From NCBI GenBank assembly GCA_947044365.1, contig OX345636.1:57143746-57207745 (forward strand): a stretch of 64,000 bases of DNA, written 5' to 3'. The notes under the pieces were generated by a model. The model did not search any database and had not been told where the DNA came from. It was given only the letters and a program-made list of their open reading frames with translations. Positions 42,901 to 54,900 of this stretch are shown here, piece by piece (within the stretch, counting starts at the first letter, position 1; each line of letters begins with the position of its first letter). Both the position numbers and the translations under genes were made by a program. The stretch is from Petrosia ficiformis (taxonomy: Eukaryota > Porifera > Demospongiae > Haplosclerida > Petrosiidae).

Positions 42901-45900
42901 CAAGTTTTATACCTTCCCACCAAAATTATATTATACATGTAATCAAATTTAATTAAACACTTACATTTAACACTAACTATTCATGTACAGGAAGCCAACA
43001 ATATCTGGAATTAATGATAGCTCTTCCTCAATATCAAATTTGATTGACTTCCTGTACAAAATGGTGGAGTGGTTAGCAATTGTAGCTAATCATTTGATCA
43101 AAATTATTTCAGTCACACAATAAGAGCTGTTATTAACCAATGATCTAAAGTTATTAATGCTAGTGCCGGGCTATAGTGACGATAGTCTGACTATTGTTAT
43201 CGTCAGCATTATTATCGTGATAGCAAAAATCTAAATTCTCTACTGCGATAATAAACATGTGGGATTGTGCTTGTGCATGCACGCACTAATCACCACACCC
43301 ACATTGGGGTAGCTAGACGCGGACTGTGGATCATGGATTACGAATCAAATGAGCTATGAATTTTGTTAAAATCATGTGATAAGCACATAATAAATGTCAT
43401 TTAAATTAGCTTTATTGGATTATTACTATCAAGGTGATAGGAACGAGCACACAGCACAAACCCTCCATAAAGGTTGCTAAATCCCTCTAGCTATGTACTG
43501 AGTACAACGAGGCAGTATTCTCATCATTTTTAGGGTTCAATCACTATGTGGTGAATCCATGTTTTCTTGTTTTCCGTTTCCGTTTCTCCATTTGTTTTTA
43601 TAACCACCCAAGCAATATAACTGTCACATGATGCCTAGCAGTGTCACATGACATACATGTAAGTCTGTAATCTGTGATCTGCAGCCCGTGTTTTCTATCC
43701 ACTGCCCACATTGCCACATGTGTAAACTCTAGGAGAAGTGTAAATAAAATGGCATCTGATTCTACAAGTGATGTAGCTCTAGATTGTGAACTAGAAGTTC
43801 TTCCATTGGAAGGTTCTAAGCATGATGTTTAGCAGTATTTCTGTTTACCTGTAATAGAAGGAAATTTGCAGAACCAGATAATCCTACATGTAGGTTGTGA
43901 ATATAAAAAGAAAATCAAACATTCTGGAAATACTTCCAATATGAGATTCCATTTACTGCTATGTCAAAATTACAGACTCCTAGTAGCAAAATAGTAAACA
44001 GAAATCTACTGAATCAAAAAACTGTCCCTTGAATCCCATACTACTATACCAAGATATGATAGTATTCATTGCCCAGCCCTATACACACTTACAAAGCAAG
44101 TAGCCCCACCTTAATCGATCTTCCAACCAGCTTGTAAAAGTCTGATATACATGTACATGTATACACTTGTCCTCAGACCACTTCCTCATATGTAAAGTGA
44201 GTGGTAACACCAGACTATCTAGTAATTATACAATAACACTATATATATACATGTAGTATTGAGCTACTATTGAATATTCTAATAAATGAACATCTTTAGA
44301 GAGTTCAATTTATCATGTACTGTATGATACAAAGATCATGATGATCAACTAAATAAAGAGTGTGTAACATATAAAAACAAAAGAAGGGCTAAGCAATACT
44401 GAAAATTATTTGTTGTACTTGTATTTTATAACTACACATAGTAGCCACATTCATTAGTGATAATAATTATCTTAGTTCTAGTGTTGCTTAGACTTCTCTC
44501 ATCTAGTGTGTTCTCTTGTATTTCAATCTTCATTCACTGGATCATCATTCTGTTTATATTAAGTTTCTGATGATCTACTTTATTATAATATTTAGTATAT
44601 GATCAATGATATAACAAAACATTCACATATTATCCATTGACTACATTACTGATATGAATGTACACTTGAATTGAGCTAATTATAAACCTGATACTATTTA
44701 AATATCATTAAAAGGACATTGTTTGTATAAATTATAATTATATGTAAATTATGTATAATAATTATCTCTTGGTAGAGATGTTTACATGTTAGTTTTCATA
44801 AACTCATCTTTAGGAATTTACTGTCACAAACTTATTATATTTAGGAATCAAATTATATTCATAATATTTTATACATAAGTATGTACATGTAAATATACTG
44901 TATAATTATAATATAGATAATAAGTGTGATTATATTTTATAGATAATTATAATCACACTTATAATTGCTTCATATTACATGTCATTATTTACAGGTTGGA
45001 CAGACAGCTCTGGATTTAGCAAAAATATTTCAAAAGGAGGAATGTGTGCAATTACTAGAAGAGGCTATGGTGTGTAAAATTATGTAATTTTCATTACTTG
45101 TCATAACATGAATATATGTATAATGTGTAATTACATCACTACACTATCAGAGTTTCATTTAGAGGGGGGGTGTGGTGGGAGGGGTCATTTGCCCCCCTTG
45201 CTAGAGTTTTGCATATCTTAGATTTTTTTGCCAATATGCACACTATTATAGCCCTGTATGTCACCCCTCTAAAATCTTTCAAATTCACACTTCAACAAAT
45301 TTTCTAAATGAAACCTGACCATCATAGTTTTTGATAAGTTTTGAAGCATGGGCCAAATTGGCTCAAAAATGTTTAGTGTGTGCGCATTGGAAAACATCTT
45401 GAGCCAATTAATAAAGACTTAATGCTGTTAGTGACAATATAATCATAATTAACTTCGCCACTGGCTTGAAGAGAGAACTGTGAAGTGTCTAAAAAAGAAG
45501 CTCCATGGGCCAGTGGTGCACCATATATGCTTATCGAAAACACTGCTGTCCATACTATATACCCGTATGGGTATACATTTTCGAGGTGTTTAATTTTCGC
45601 ATTTTCAGCTTTTGTAGGGGTTTCATTTTCGCGGTTGGAATAATTATTATTTACCCATTTGCAATTGTTCCCATTTGTGGGCATAGTGCAAAAGAAATTT
45701 GTTGACAAAAGAAACTGACATGCTCACAACATGAAGATGTTTATTTAGTTTAAAGCAGCCCAAAAATCGAAGCTACTTGCCTAACAAAAGTGATAAAGAG
45801 ACGCTAATTGTGGGTGTTACCACTAGACTACTTAATACTCGCCTTGCTGCTTTCCTGTAGCCATCGAAGCATGTTTGTTGTATATACAGCTTTCTTAGAT

Positions 45901-48900
45901 GGTCTTCTGTCTAATTAAGTGGGTTAAAAGTCACTGGTATTTAAAATGCAAAAATTATGCAGGCAAGTATAGAGGTGGGTGTAGCCCTGGAACTATTAAA
46001 TTTTCAAGCGCTCACCTTACTCTCTTCCTGCTGATAATAAAGCATTAGGCAATCACCTGTGAAGGCACAATTTCTGACAAAGGAACATTGGGATCCAAAA
46101 CATCATCAACAGGATGAAGGTATCTGAGCAAAGCCATGATCGTACATGTTTCACACTTGCGTACACGTGTAAAAAAAAGTGGGTGTGGTGAAAAATATTA
46201 AAATTTCAAGAGAATTTAGTTTTGTGGGAGCCAAAGCATAGCGAAAACAGCGAAATTTAGTCCCCCTCGAAAATTTATACCCATACGGACATTTCTGATT
46301 ACCTATACATAATATAGTTCTACCACACAATCTATTGCTTTATGTGTACAATATTTATATATTCCTAATCATATAATCTAAACCTACTCATATTTGTATA
46401 GTGATTATGTTTATTATTAGTATATTAAAAAGTCTGATTCTGTTACTAGTATTGAGATTTGGTAATTATTTCCTTTTAGAAGAATCAAAAAGTTGATAAG
46501 CATTTGGATAAACCTGGTAGGTAAATATGGTATTGTTTTATTGGTTATATACACATGTACATGTAGATTGTATTATTAGTAATTGTTGTAATGATTGTAA
46601 TAGTTATCAGGTCTGGTCTTTGGCCGTGTTGTGTCAAGCACTTTCTAGGCTTAAGCACAGTTTATGAAGTTATTTAATTGAAGTGCTTCAAAGCCCTTTG
46701 TCAATTTAAGCACAAGTGGTTGTGTTAGCATTTAAGCACAATTGATAATTGTCAGTGCTTGTGCTTACGTCTTTTGTAGTTATATGTACATGTATATTCT
46801 GCAAATATTCATATTGACCACTTTTCCTTGCAACTAAAAGGGTATACAACTTTCAGACCCTTATCAGCACATGTGTGATAGCAGGTGTATGATAAAAACA
46901 ATGGCAGCTGTAGTAGCAAAGAAGCTACCCATAATATTTGAACAATTAATGTTTATTAGGTCTAATTAAACAATGAAAGAACTACATGTATTATAACTGT
47001 TGCTAGTTTAAATGATTTCATTGAAAATGCTTTAAAGTAATTAAGTACTCTAACAAAGGGCTTGTGCTTGTGCTTATGCTTGTATTTGGGCTTGTGCTTG
47101 TGCTTATGCTTATGCTTGTACTTGTGCTTGTATTTGTACTTGTGCTTGTACTTGTGCTTATACTTGTGCTTGTATTTGTGCTTGTGCTTGTGCTTGTGCT
47201 TGTACTTATACTTGTATTTGTGCTTGTACTTGTGCTTATACATTTGTACTTATACTTGTGCTTGTGCTTGTGCTTGTGCTTATACTTCTACTTGTGCTTT
47301 TGCTTGTATTTGTACTTGTACTTGTACTTGTACTTGTATTTGTGCTTGTGCTTATGTTTGTGCTTGTGCTTGTGCTTGTACTTGTGCTTATACTTGTACT
47401 TGTGCTTGTTTTTGGGCTTGTGCTTGTGCTTATGCTTGTATTTGGGCTTGTGCTTGTGCTTATGCTTATGCTTGTACTTGTGCTTGTATTTGTACTTGTG
47501 CTTGTACTTGTGCTTATACTTGTGCTTGTATTTGTGCTTGTGCTTGTGCTTGTGCTTGTACTTATACTTGTATTTGTGCTTGTACTTGTGCTTATACATT
47601 TGTACTTGTACTTATACTTGTGCTTGTGCTTATGCTTGTACTTATACTTCTACTACTTGTGCTTGTGCTTATACTTGTACTTGTGCTTGTATTTGTACTT
47701 GTGCTTGTACTTGTGCTTATACTTGTACTTGTACTTGTATTGTGCTTGTGCTTGTGCTTTTGCTTGTACTTGTACTTGTGCTTGTACTTGTATTTGTGCT
47801 TGTGCTTGTGCTTGTGCTTGTGCTTGTACTTGTACTTGTGCTTGTGCTTGTACTTGTGCTTGTACTTGTATTTGTGCTTGTGCTTGTGCTTGTGCTTGTG
47901 CTTGTACTTGTACTTGTGCTTGTGCTTGTACTTGTGCTTGTACTTGTATTTGTGCTTGTACTTGTGCTTATACATTTGTACTTGTACTTATACTTGTGCT
48001 TGTGCTTGTGCTTGTACTTATACTTCTACTACTTGTGCTTGTGCTTATACTTGTACTTGTGCTTGTATTTGTACTTGTGCTTGTACTTGTGCTTATACTT
48101 GTACTTGTGCTTGTATTTGTGCTTGTGCTTGTGCTTGTCCTTGTACTTGTGCTTGTGCTTGTGCTTGTACCTGTATTTGTGCTTGTGCTTGTGCTTGTGC
48201 TTGTACTTGTGCTTGTGCTTGTGCTTGTACTTGTATTTGTGCTTGTACTTGTGCTTGTGCTTGTACTTGTACTTGTACTTATATTTGTGCTTGTGCTTGT
48301 GCTTGTGCTTGTGCTTGTACTTGTACTTTTGCTTGTGCTTGTACTTGTGCTTGTACTTGTATTTGTGCTTGTGCTTGTGCTTGTGCTTGTGCTTGTACTT
48401 GTACTTGTGCTTGTGCTTGTACTTGTGCTTGTACTTGTATTTGTGCTTGTACTTGTGCTTATACATTTGTACTTGTACTTATACTTGTGCTTGTGCTTGT
48501 GCTTGTACTTATACTTCTACTACTTGTGCTTGTGCTTATACTTGTACTTGTGCTTGTATTTGTACTTGTGCTTGTACTTGTGCTTATACTTGTGCTTGTA
48601 TTTGTGCTTGTGCTTGTGCTTGTGCTTGTACTTATACTTGTATTTGTGCTTGTACTTGTGCTTATACATTTGTACTTGTACTTATACTTGTGCTTGTGCT
48701 TGTGCTTGTACTTATACTTCTACTACTTGTGCTTGTGCTTATACTTGTACTTGTGCTTGTATTTGTACTTGTGCTTGTACTTGTGCTTATACTTGTACTT
48801 GTACTTGTATTGTGCTTGTGCTTGTGCTTTTGCTTGTACTTGTGCTTGTGCTTGTACTTGTGCTTGTGCTTGTGCTTGTACTTGTACTTGTGCTTGTGCT

Positions 48901-51900
48901 TGTACTTGTGCTTGTACTTGTATTTGTGCTTGTGCTTGTGCTTGTGCTTGTGCTTGTACTTGTACTTGTGCTTGTGCTTGTACTTGTGCTTGTACTTGTA
49001 TTTGTGCTTGTACTTGTGCTTATACATTTGTACTTGTACTTATACTTGTGCTTGTGCTTGTGCTTGTACTTATACTTCTACTACTTGTGCTTGTGCTTAT
49101 ACTTGTACTTGTGCTTGTATTTGTACTTGTGCTTGTACTTGTGCTTATACTTGTGCTTGTATTTGTGCTTGTGCTTGTGCTTGTGCTTGTACTTATACTT
49201 GTATTTGTGCTTGTACTTGTGCTTATACATTTGTACTTGTACTTATACTTGTGCTTGTGCTTGTGCTTGTACTTATACTTCTACTACTTGTGCTTGTGCT
49301 TATACTTGTACTTGTGCTTGTATTTGTACTTGTGCTTGTACTTGTGCTTATACTTGTACTTGTACTTGTATTGTGCTTGTGCTTGTGCTTTTGCTTGTAC
49401 TTGTGCTTGTGCTTGTACTTGTATTTGTGCTTGTGCTTGTGCTTGTGCTTGTGCTTGTGCTTGTACTTGTACTTGTGCTTGTGCTTGTACTTGTGCTTGT
49501 ACTTGTATTTGTGCTTGTGCTTGTGCTTGTGCTTGTGCTTGTACTTGTACTTGTGCTTGTGCTTGTACTTGTGCTTGTACTTGTATTTGTGCTTGTACTT
49601 GTGCTTATACATTTGTACTTGTACTTATACTTGTGCTTGTGCTTGTGCTTGTACTTATACTTCTACTACTTGTGCTTGTGCTTATACTTGTACTTGTGCT
49701 TGTATTTGTACTTGTGCTTGTACTTGTGCTTATACTTGTGCTTGTATTTGTGCTTGTGCTTGTGCTTGTGCTTGTACTTATACTTGTATTTGTGCTTGTA
49801 CTTGTGCTTATACATTTGTACTTGTACTTATACTTGTGCTTGTGCTTGTGCTTGTACTTATACTTCTACTACTTGTGCTTGTGCTTATACTTGTACTTGT
49901 GCTTGTATTTGTACTTGTGCTTGTACTTGTGCTTATACTTGTACTTGTACTTGTATTGTGCTTGTGCTTGTGCTTTTGCTTGTACTTGTGCTTGTGCTTG
50001 TACTTGTATTTGTGCTTGTGCTTGTGCTTGTGCTTGTGCTTGTGCTTGTACTTGTACTTGTGCTTGTGCTTGTACTTGTGCTTGTACTTGTATTTGTGCT
50101 TGTGCTTGTGCTTGTGCTTGTGCTTGTGCTTGTACTTGTACTTGTGCTTGTGCTTGTACTTGTGCTTGTACTTGTATTTGTGCTTGTACTTGTGCTTATA
50201 CATTTGTACTTGTACTTATACTTGTGCTTGTGCTTGTGCTTGTATTTATACTTCTACTACTTGTGCTTGTGCTTATACTTGTACTTGTGCTTGTATTTGT
50301 ACTTGTGCTTGTACTTGTGCTTATACTTGTACTTGTGCTTGTATTTGTGCTTGTGCTTGTGCTTGTGCTTGTACTTGTGCTTGTGCTTGTGCTTGTACCT
50401 GTATTTGTGCTTGTGCTTGTGCTTGTGCTTGTACTTGTGCTTGTGCTTGTGCTTGTACTTGTATTTGTGCTTGTAGTTGTGCTTGTGCTTGTACTTGTAC
50501 TTGTACTTATATTTGTGCTTGTGCTTGTGCTTGTGCTTGTGCTTGTGCTTGTACTTGTGCTTGTACTTGTATTTGTGCTTGTGCTTGTGCTTGTGCTTGT
50601 GCTTGTGCTTGTACTTGTGCTTGTGCTTGTGCTTGTACTTGTATTGTGCTTGTGCTTGAGCTTGTGCTTGTGCTTGTACTTGTACTTGTACTTGTGCTTG
50701 TGCTTGTACTTGTGCTTGTACTTGTATTTGTGCTTGTGCTTGTGCTTGTGCTTGTACTTGGGCTTGTGCTTGTGTTTGTGCTTGTACTTGTATTTGTGCT
50801 TATGCTTGTGCTTGTACTTGTATTTGTGCTTGTGCTTGTGCTTGACGTAATTTAAAAGTGCTTGCACTTGTACTTAAGCACTTTTCCAAAGGGCTTCACA
50901 CAACCCTGGTCTTAGAGTGGGCAACCTGGGGATTTACCCACGATCCCCAACATACCACAGAAAGAATGGGCCTGGAATGGATCGTTTTGTAATTTACAAA
51001 CGACTAATCACTCCTTGTCTAGATAATAAATTGATTTAACAACAGTATTCAATTGATTTTAAAGCATAAAAATCTGATTTCTGTAGTAGAACATCATACT
51101 CACATAATAACAAGATAATTAAGGACATAATATAATAAGTGACCACACCATCATGAATAAATTATTATCTAGGATCATTACTACTATTGTAGTCTTGTGT
51201 AGTCAAGCACTGCAACTCTACGAGTGACTCCCAGAGTCTTGTCACATGACTCTTGACAATTCTAATTAAAGCTTTAAAGCTGATTTTTCAAAATACAGAT
51301 AATCAACATAACATTTGCATGCGTGGAACCGTCTCCTGTCACCTTCAATACAACCCACATTACTTGAGTAGGTGTTTAAAATGGCAAAGCAGCAAAAACG
51401 AAAATTATATAGGCATGTCTTTAAACACGCGTCTTACACTAAATATCATTATCCATACCCTAAGACTTAGTTGACCAATAGCTAAGATATTATACTACAT
51501 AATGAAATTCCTGAGAGAAGCACAGTTTGTCTGGAAGCTCTATTTGAACTAATTATGTTTTCTTTAATTTTATTGTTTATCTATACAGTATAATAACTTA
51601 TCTATTTGTCCACTAACTCTTGGATTATAGATAATCGTATTTATAAGCATTTAAAGTCATGTCTATGAATTATTGCTGCTTCTCCATTTTAAACACCTAC
51701 TCAAGTTAAGTGGGTTGCACCTAAGGACTACTGATATATCTCTGATCAAACACTATCCATACAGTGTATTAGACCATCTCTTGATCATAGAGAGGAGGGG
51801 CTTGCTACACAAGACTAGCGTTCAAAATATGCAAATATTTCTGTCCCAGACCAATAAATAATCCCTTAAAGTTTTATAGTTTGTATTAATACATGTATAT

Positions 51901-54900
51901 TAGTTATATTAGGTTTTGGTTGTATGAATTGTATTGTAATACTGATTTTTTTAAAACTTTTTTTCCATTTGCAGACATTAATCGTAAAGAAGCCATGCAG
52001 AAGAAGCCTGAAGCAGTGCCAGGTACTAAATACGTTTTCATAGTAAATAAGTACAATATCTTATACATTGTACATAGCTACATTTAGAAAAGTTACCAAG
52101 GATAGCAAAACAGGTGTTTGTCAAAATAAAGGGGAGCAAACCCCTCATCTGTTTACATAAGCACATGCCCAACTAGGGAGGTCTGGTGACAGGGTTCCTC
52201 AGGAAATTTTTATATTACAATCTCTGAGATCACTTTTGGTTGCATATTCAGACTAATGTTTGACCTCAAAAGATTGCAATTTAATAATTTGTTGTGAAAC
52301 TCTACTAGTAATTTATTAATAGTACAATACTATATTATTTGTAATTCAGACATAGTAGTTACCATTCTAATAGTTAATTAAGAGCATAATATAATAAATC
52401 ACCACACCTGTTATGAATAAATAGTTGCTAGGGCAACATGTGCAAATCTATCTGCTCAGCATACATTTATTATACTCCCTGAGTGTTTTAATGATTGTAT
52501 TATTTGTATTACATGTAGTGATAAAAGTTGTAATAGTCACATGCATATTGTGTGTATTGGTTATAAAATTGTATTACATGCAGTATTTAGGGCTATGACG
52601 AAGGTGGGAAAACAGCCTTTAAAGCTTCGTCAGCAAAAATGAACGAATGTTCGAAGGTTCACACGTGTTTATATCAATGTTGGTCTTACCTTGATTGGCT
52701 ATAGAAAGCCTCCAAAACAGGGTTATTGCTTTATAATGAGAACTAGTGTGGTTTCTGTCAGTGTTTCTATCAAGATTAGGTACTGCTGGACTGAGAAATA
52801 AGACAAAAGCAACCAGCAACACAGCCTCAACTTTTATGGAACACGCCCACATTATTAGCCACAAGTTTGAATTGCAGAATTGCAGAATTGCACATGCACA
52901 AACATTATGTAGGCGTGGCAGCGAAGCTTCAAAGGTAGAAATGTAGCTTTGAATGCACAACCAACGAACGAAGGTTCGAACCTTCAAACCTTCATTCCCA
53001 GCCCTACTTGTATTAGTTATATAAGCTGTATTAGTTGTATTAGTTATATTGGTTTTATTAGTTACATGTATATTAGTTGTATTAGTTGTATTACTTGTAT
53101 TATTATAGATAATGAGCATTTAAAGTCATGTCTATGAATTTTTGCTTCTGCTCCATTTAAACACCTTGTATTAACTGTGATTTATACTATATAAAGCCCG
53201 GTTTGTATGGTGGTAACCACAAGCAAGTCTCAGATAACCTAAATTTTGTGCAGTGTCATTGTGGGTATATTTCCTGCAGACAACATTTGGGGATAATTCT
53301 GCTATGAATTAGGGGTGGGCGGCATTGGTAATTTTTTTACTGATAAATTTATGATATTCATTTCTGTATCGCAATACGATATCACAAATTGATACATACC
53401 AAAATATCGAAATATACTGTTAATTAAATATTTTTGTGCCGCACTCAGCCACACTCATATTATGTTTCAGCACATGGCCAACTGAAATAGTGTGTTTAGC
53501 AGTGTTTGTTAGACTTTTCTAGATGCGAACAGGTTAGAAAAGAGTGGTAGACTCCAATTCATTAATAGTAGATACTATATTTGAGTGTTATCGTTGTCAC
53601 ATAAGTCAATTGATACAAAGACTTTTTGTTTACGTTAAGAATTCTACTCCAGTATGCCAAAAAAAAGTGTGTTTTACAGATAGTATTTTAGTAGTCTGAA
53701 CTAGTTGTTGGTTGTGTTTCAGGCACAGTTTGTGCGTACCAAATATTTGTGGGAGTGACCATTTGTAAAACACGTTTGTATGTACATGTAGTTGATATTT
53801 AGTTATATCGTGATAAATTGATACTAAAATTTCCAATATCACCCACTGCTATCTGCTCACTGGCGTGTTTAAGGGGGGCCTGGTGGGGCCCAGGCCCTCC
53901 TTGTTGCTTTGTAATGAAATTTTTTTTAAATAATTCTAATTAATGCCTCCGTGCATCATGGTTTGCAGCCCCATTGTAGGAGTAACTAAGTCTGACTGAT
54001 ATGGACTCTGAGTCTGAGAGCATTGAATCCCCACAGAGTTCGTCAACATTGCTAGATTCTCAGTTGTCATCATCAATAATAGCGATAATGTACGTAACGT
54101 AGATGCCAACAGACAACACCCATCATGAATGATTAATTCACATGCCATAGTAATATCAATACAGGTGCTAGGCCCCCCTGATATTCATGTCTAGACACAC
54201 CTATGTATCTGCTAGTAAGTAGAATGCTATATTTGTAATTAAGATATAATACCACTCTTCTTAAAAGCTCCTATACATAGAACTATTGTATTGCTTATAA
54301 TTACATGTATTATTATCAATACATGTATTGAGAATGTCTGTTGATATTATTATCATTTATCTTAGTCATACAAAACTTTATTACATTGTATACATATTTG
54401 TTTATTTATACATTTTACACATTGCTATGATCTATACACATTGTTATGATCTATTCACATTGCTATGATCTATACACATTGCTATGATCTATTCACATTG
54501 CTATGATCTATTCACATTGCTATGATCTATACACATTGCTATGATCTATTCACATTGCTATGATCTATTCACAGATGACAAATCTACTGTTACTAAGAAA
54601 CAGGAGGTATCACTCCCAGGTACTGATTTGTGTTCCATATCAGTTTCATTATCATAATTTTAATGTTCTATATGAGTGTTTGAAACATCCCATAGTTTAG
54701 TAATAATTATTATCATTGCAATTACAATAATAGCACTTGCCATGTTGGTTCCTTCACCTTGTTAAGATAACTATACACTGTGAACAGTAATGATATAAAA
54801 TATATTCCAAATATTTCTAAATCAGTTAGTAAAATTGTCCTCCATTTTCTATTGTCACATGAAGTGATTGAAGTTTAGCTGTATATAGGACTGAAATGAA

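Noticed and set aside
46512..46521. Alternative donor GTAAAT for exon 7
   Set aside because: It would leave phase 2 and break the frame with exon 8, while GTAGGT gives phase 1 and an open junction.
47062..50855. Open frames of over 1000 codons in all + frames, and several 100-220 codon frames on the - strand
   Set aside because: They are translations of a 6-bp repeat without stop codons (Cys-Leu, Val-Leu, Lys-His, Ser-Thr runs). No splice sites, domains or codon bias support them.
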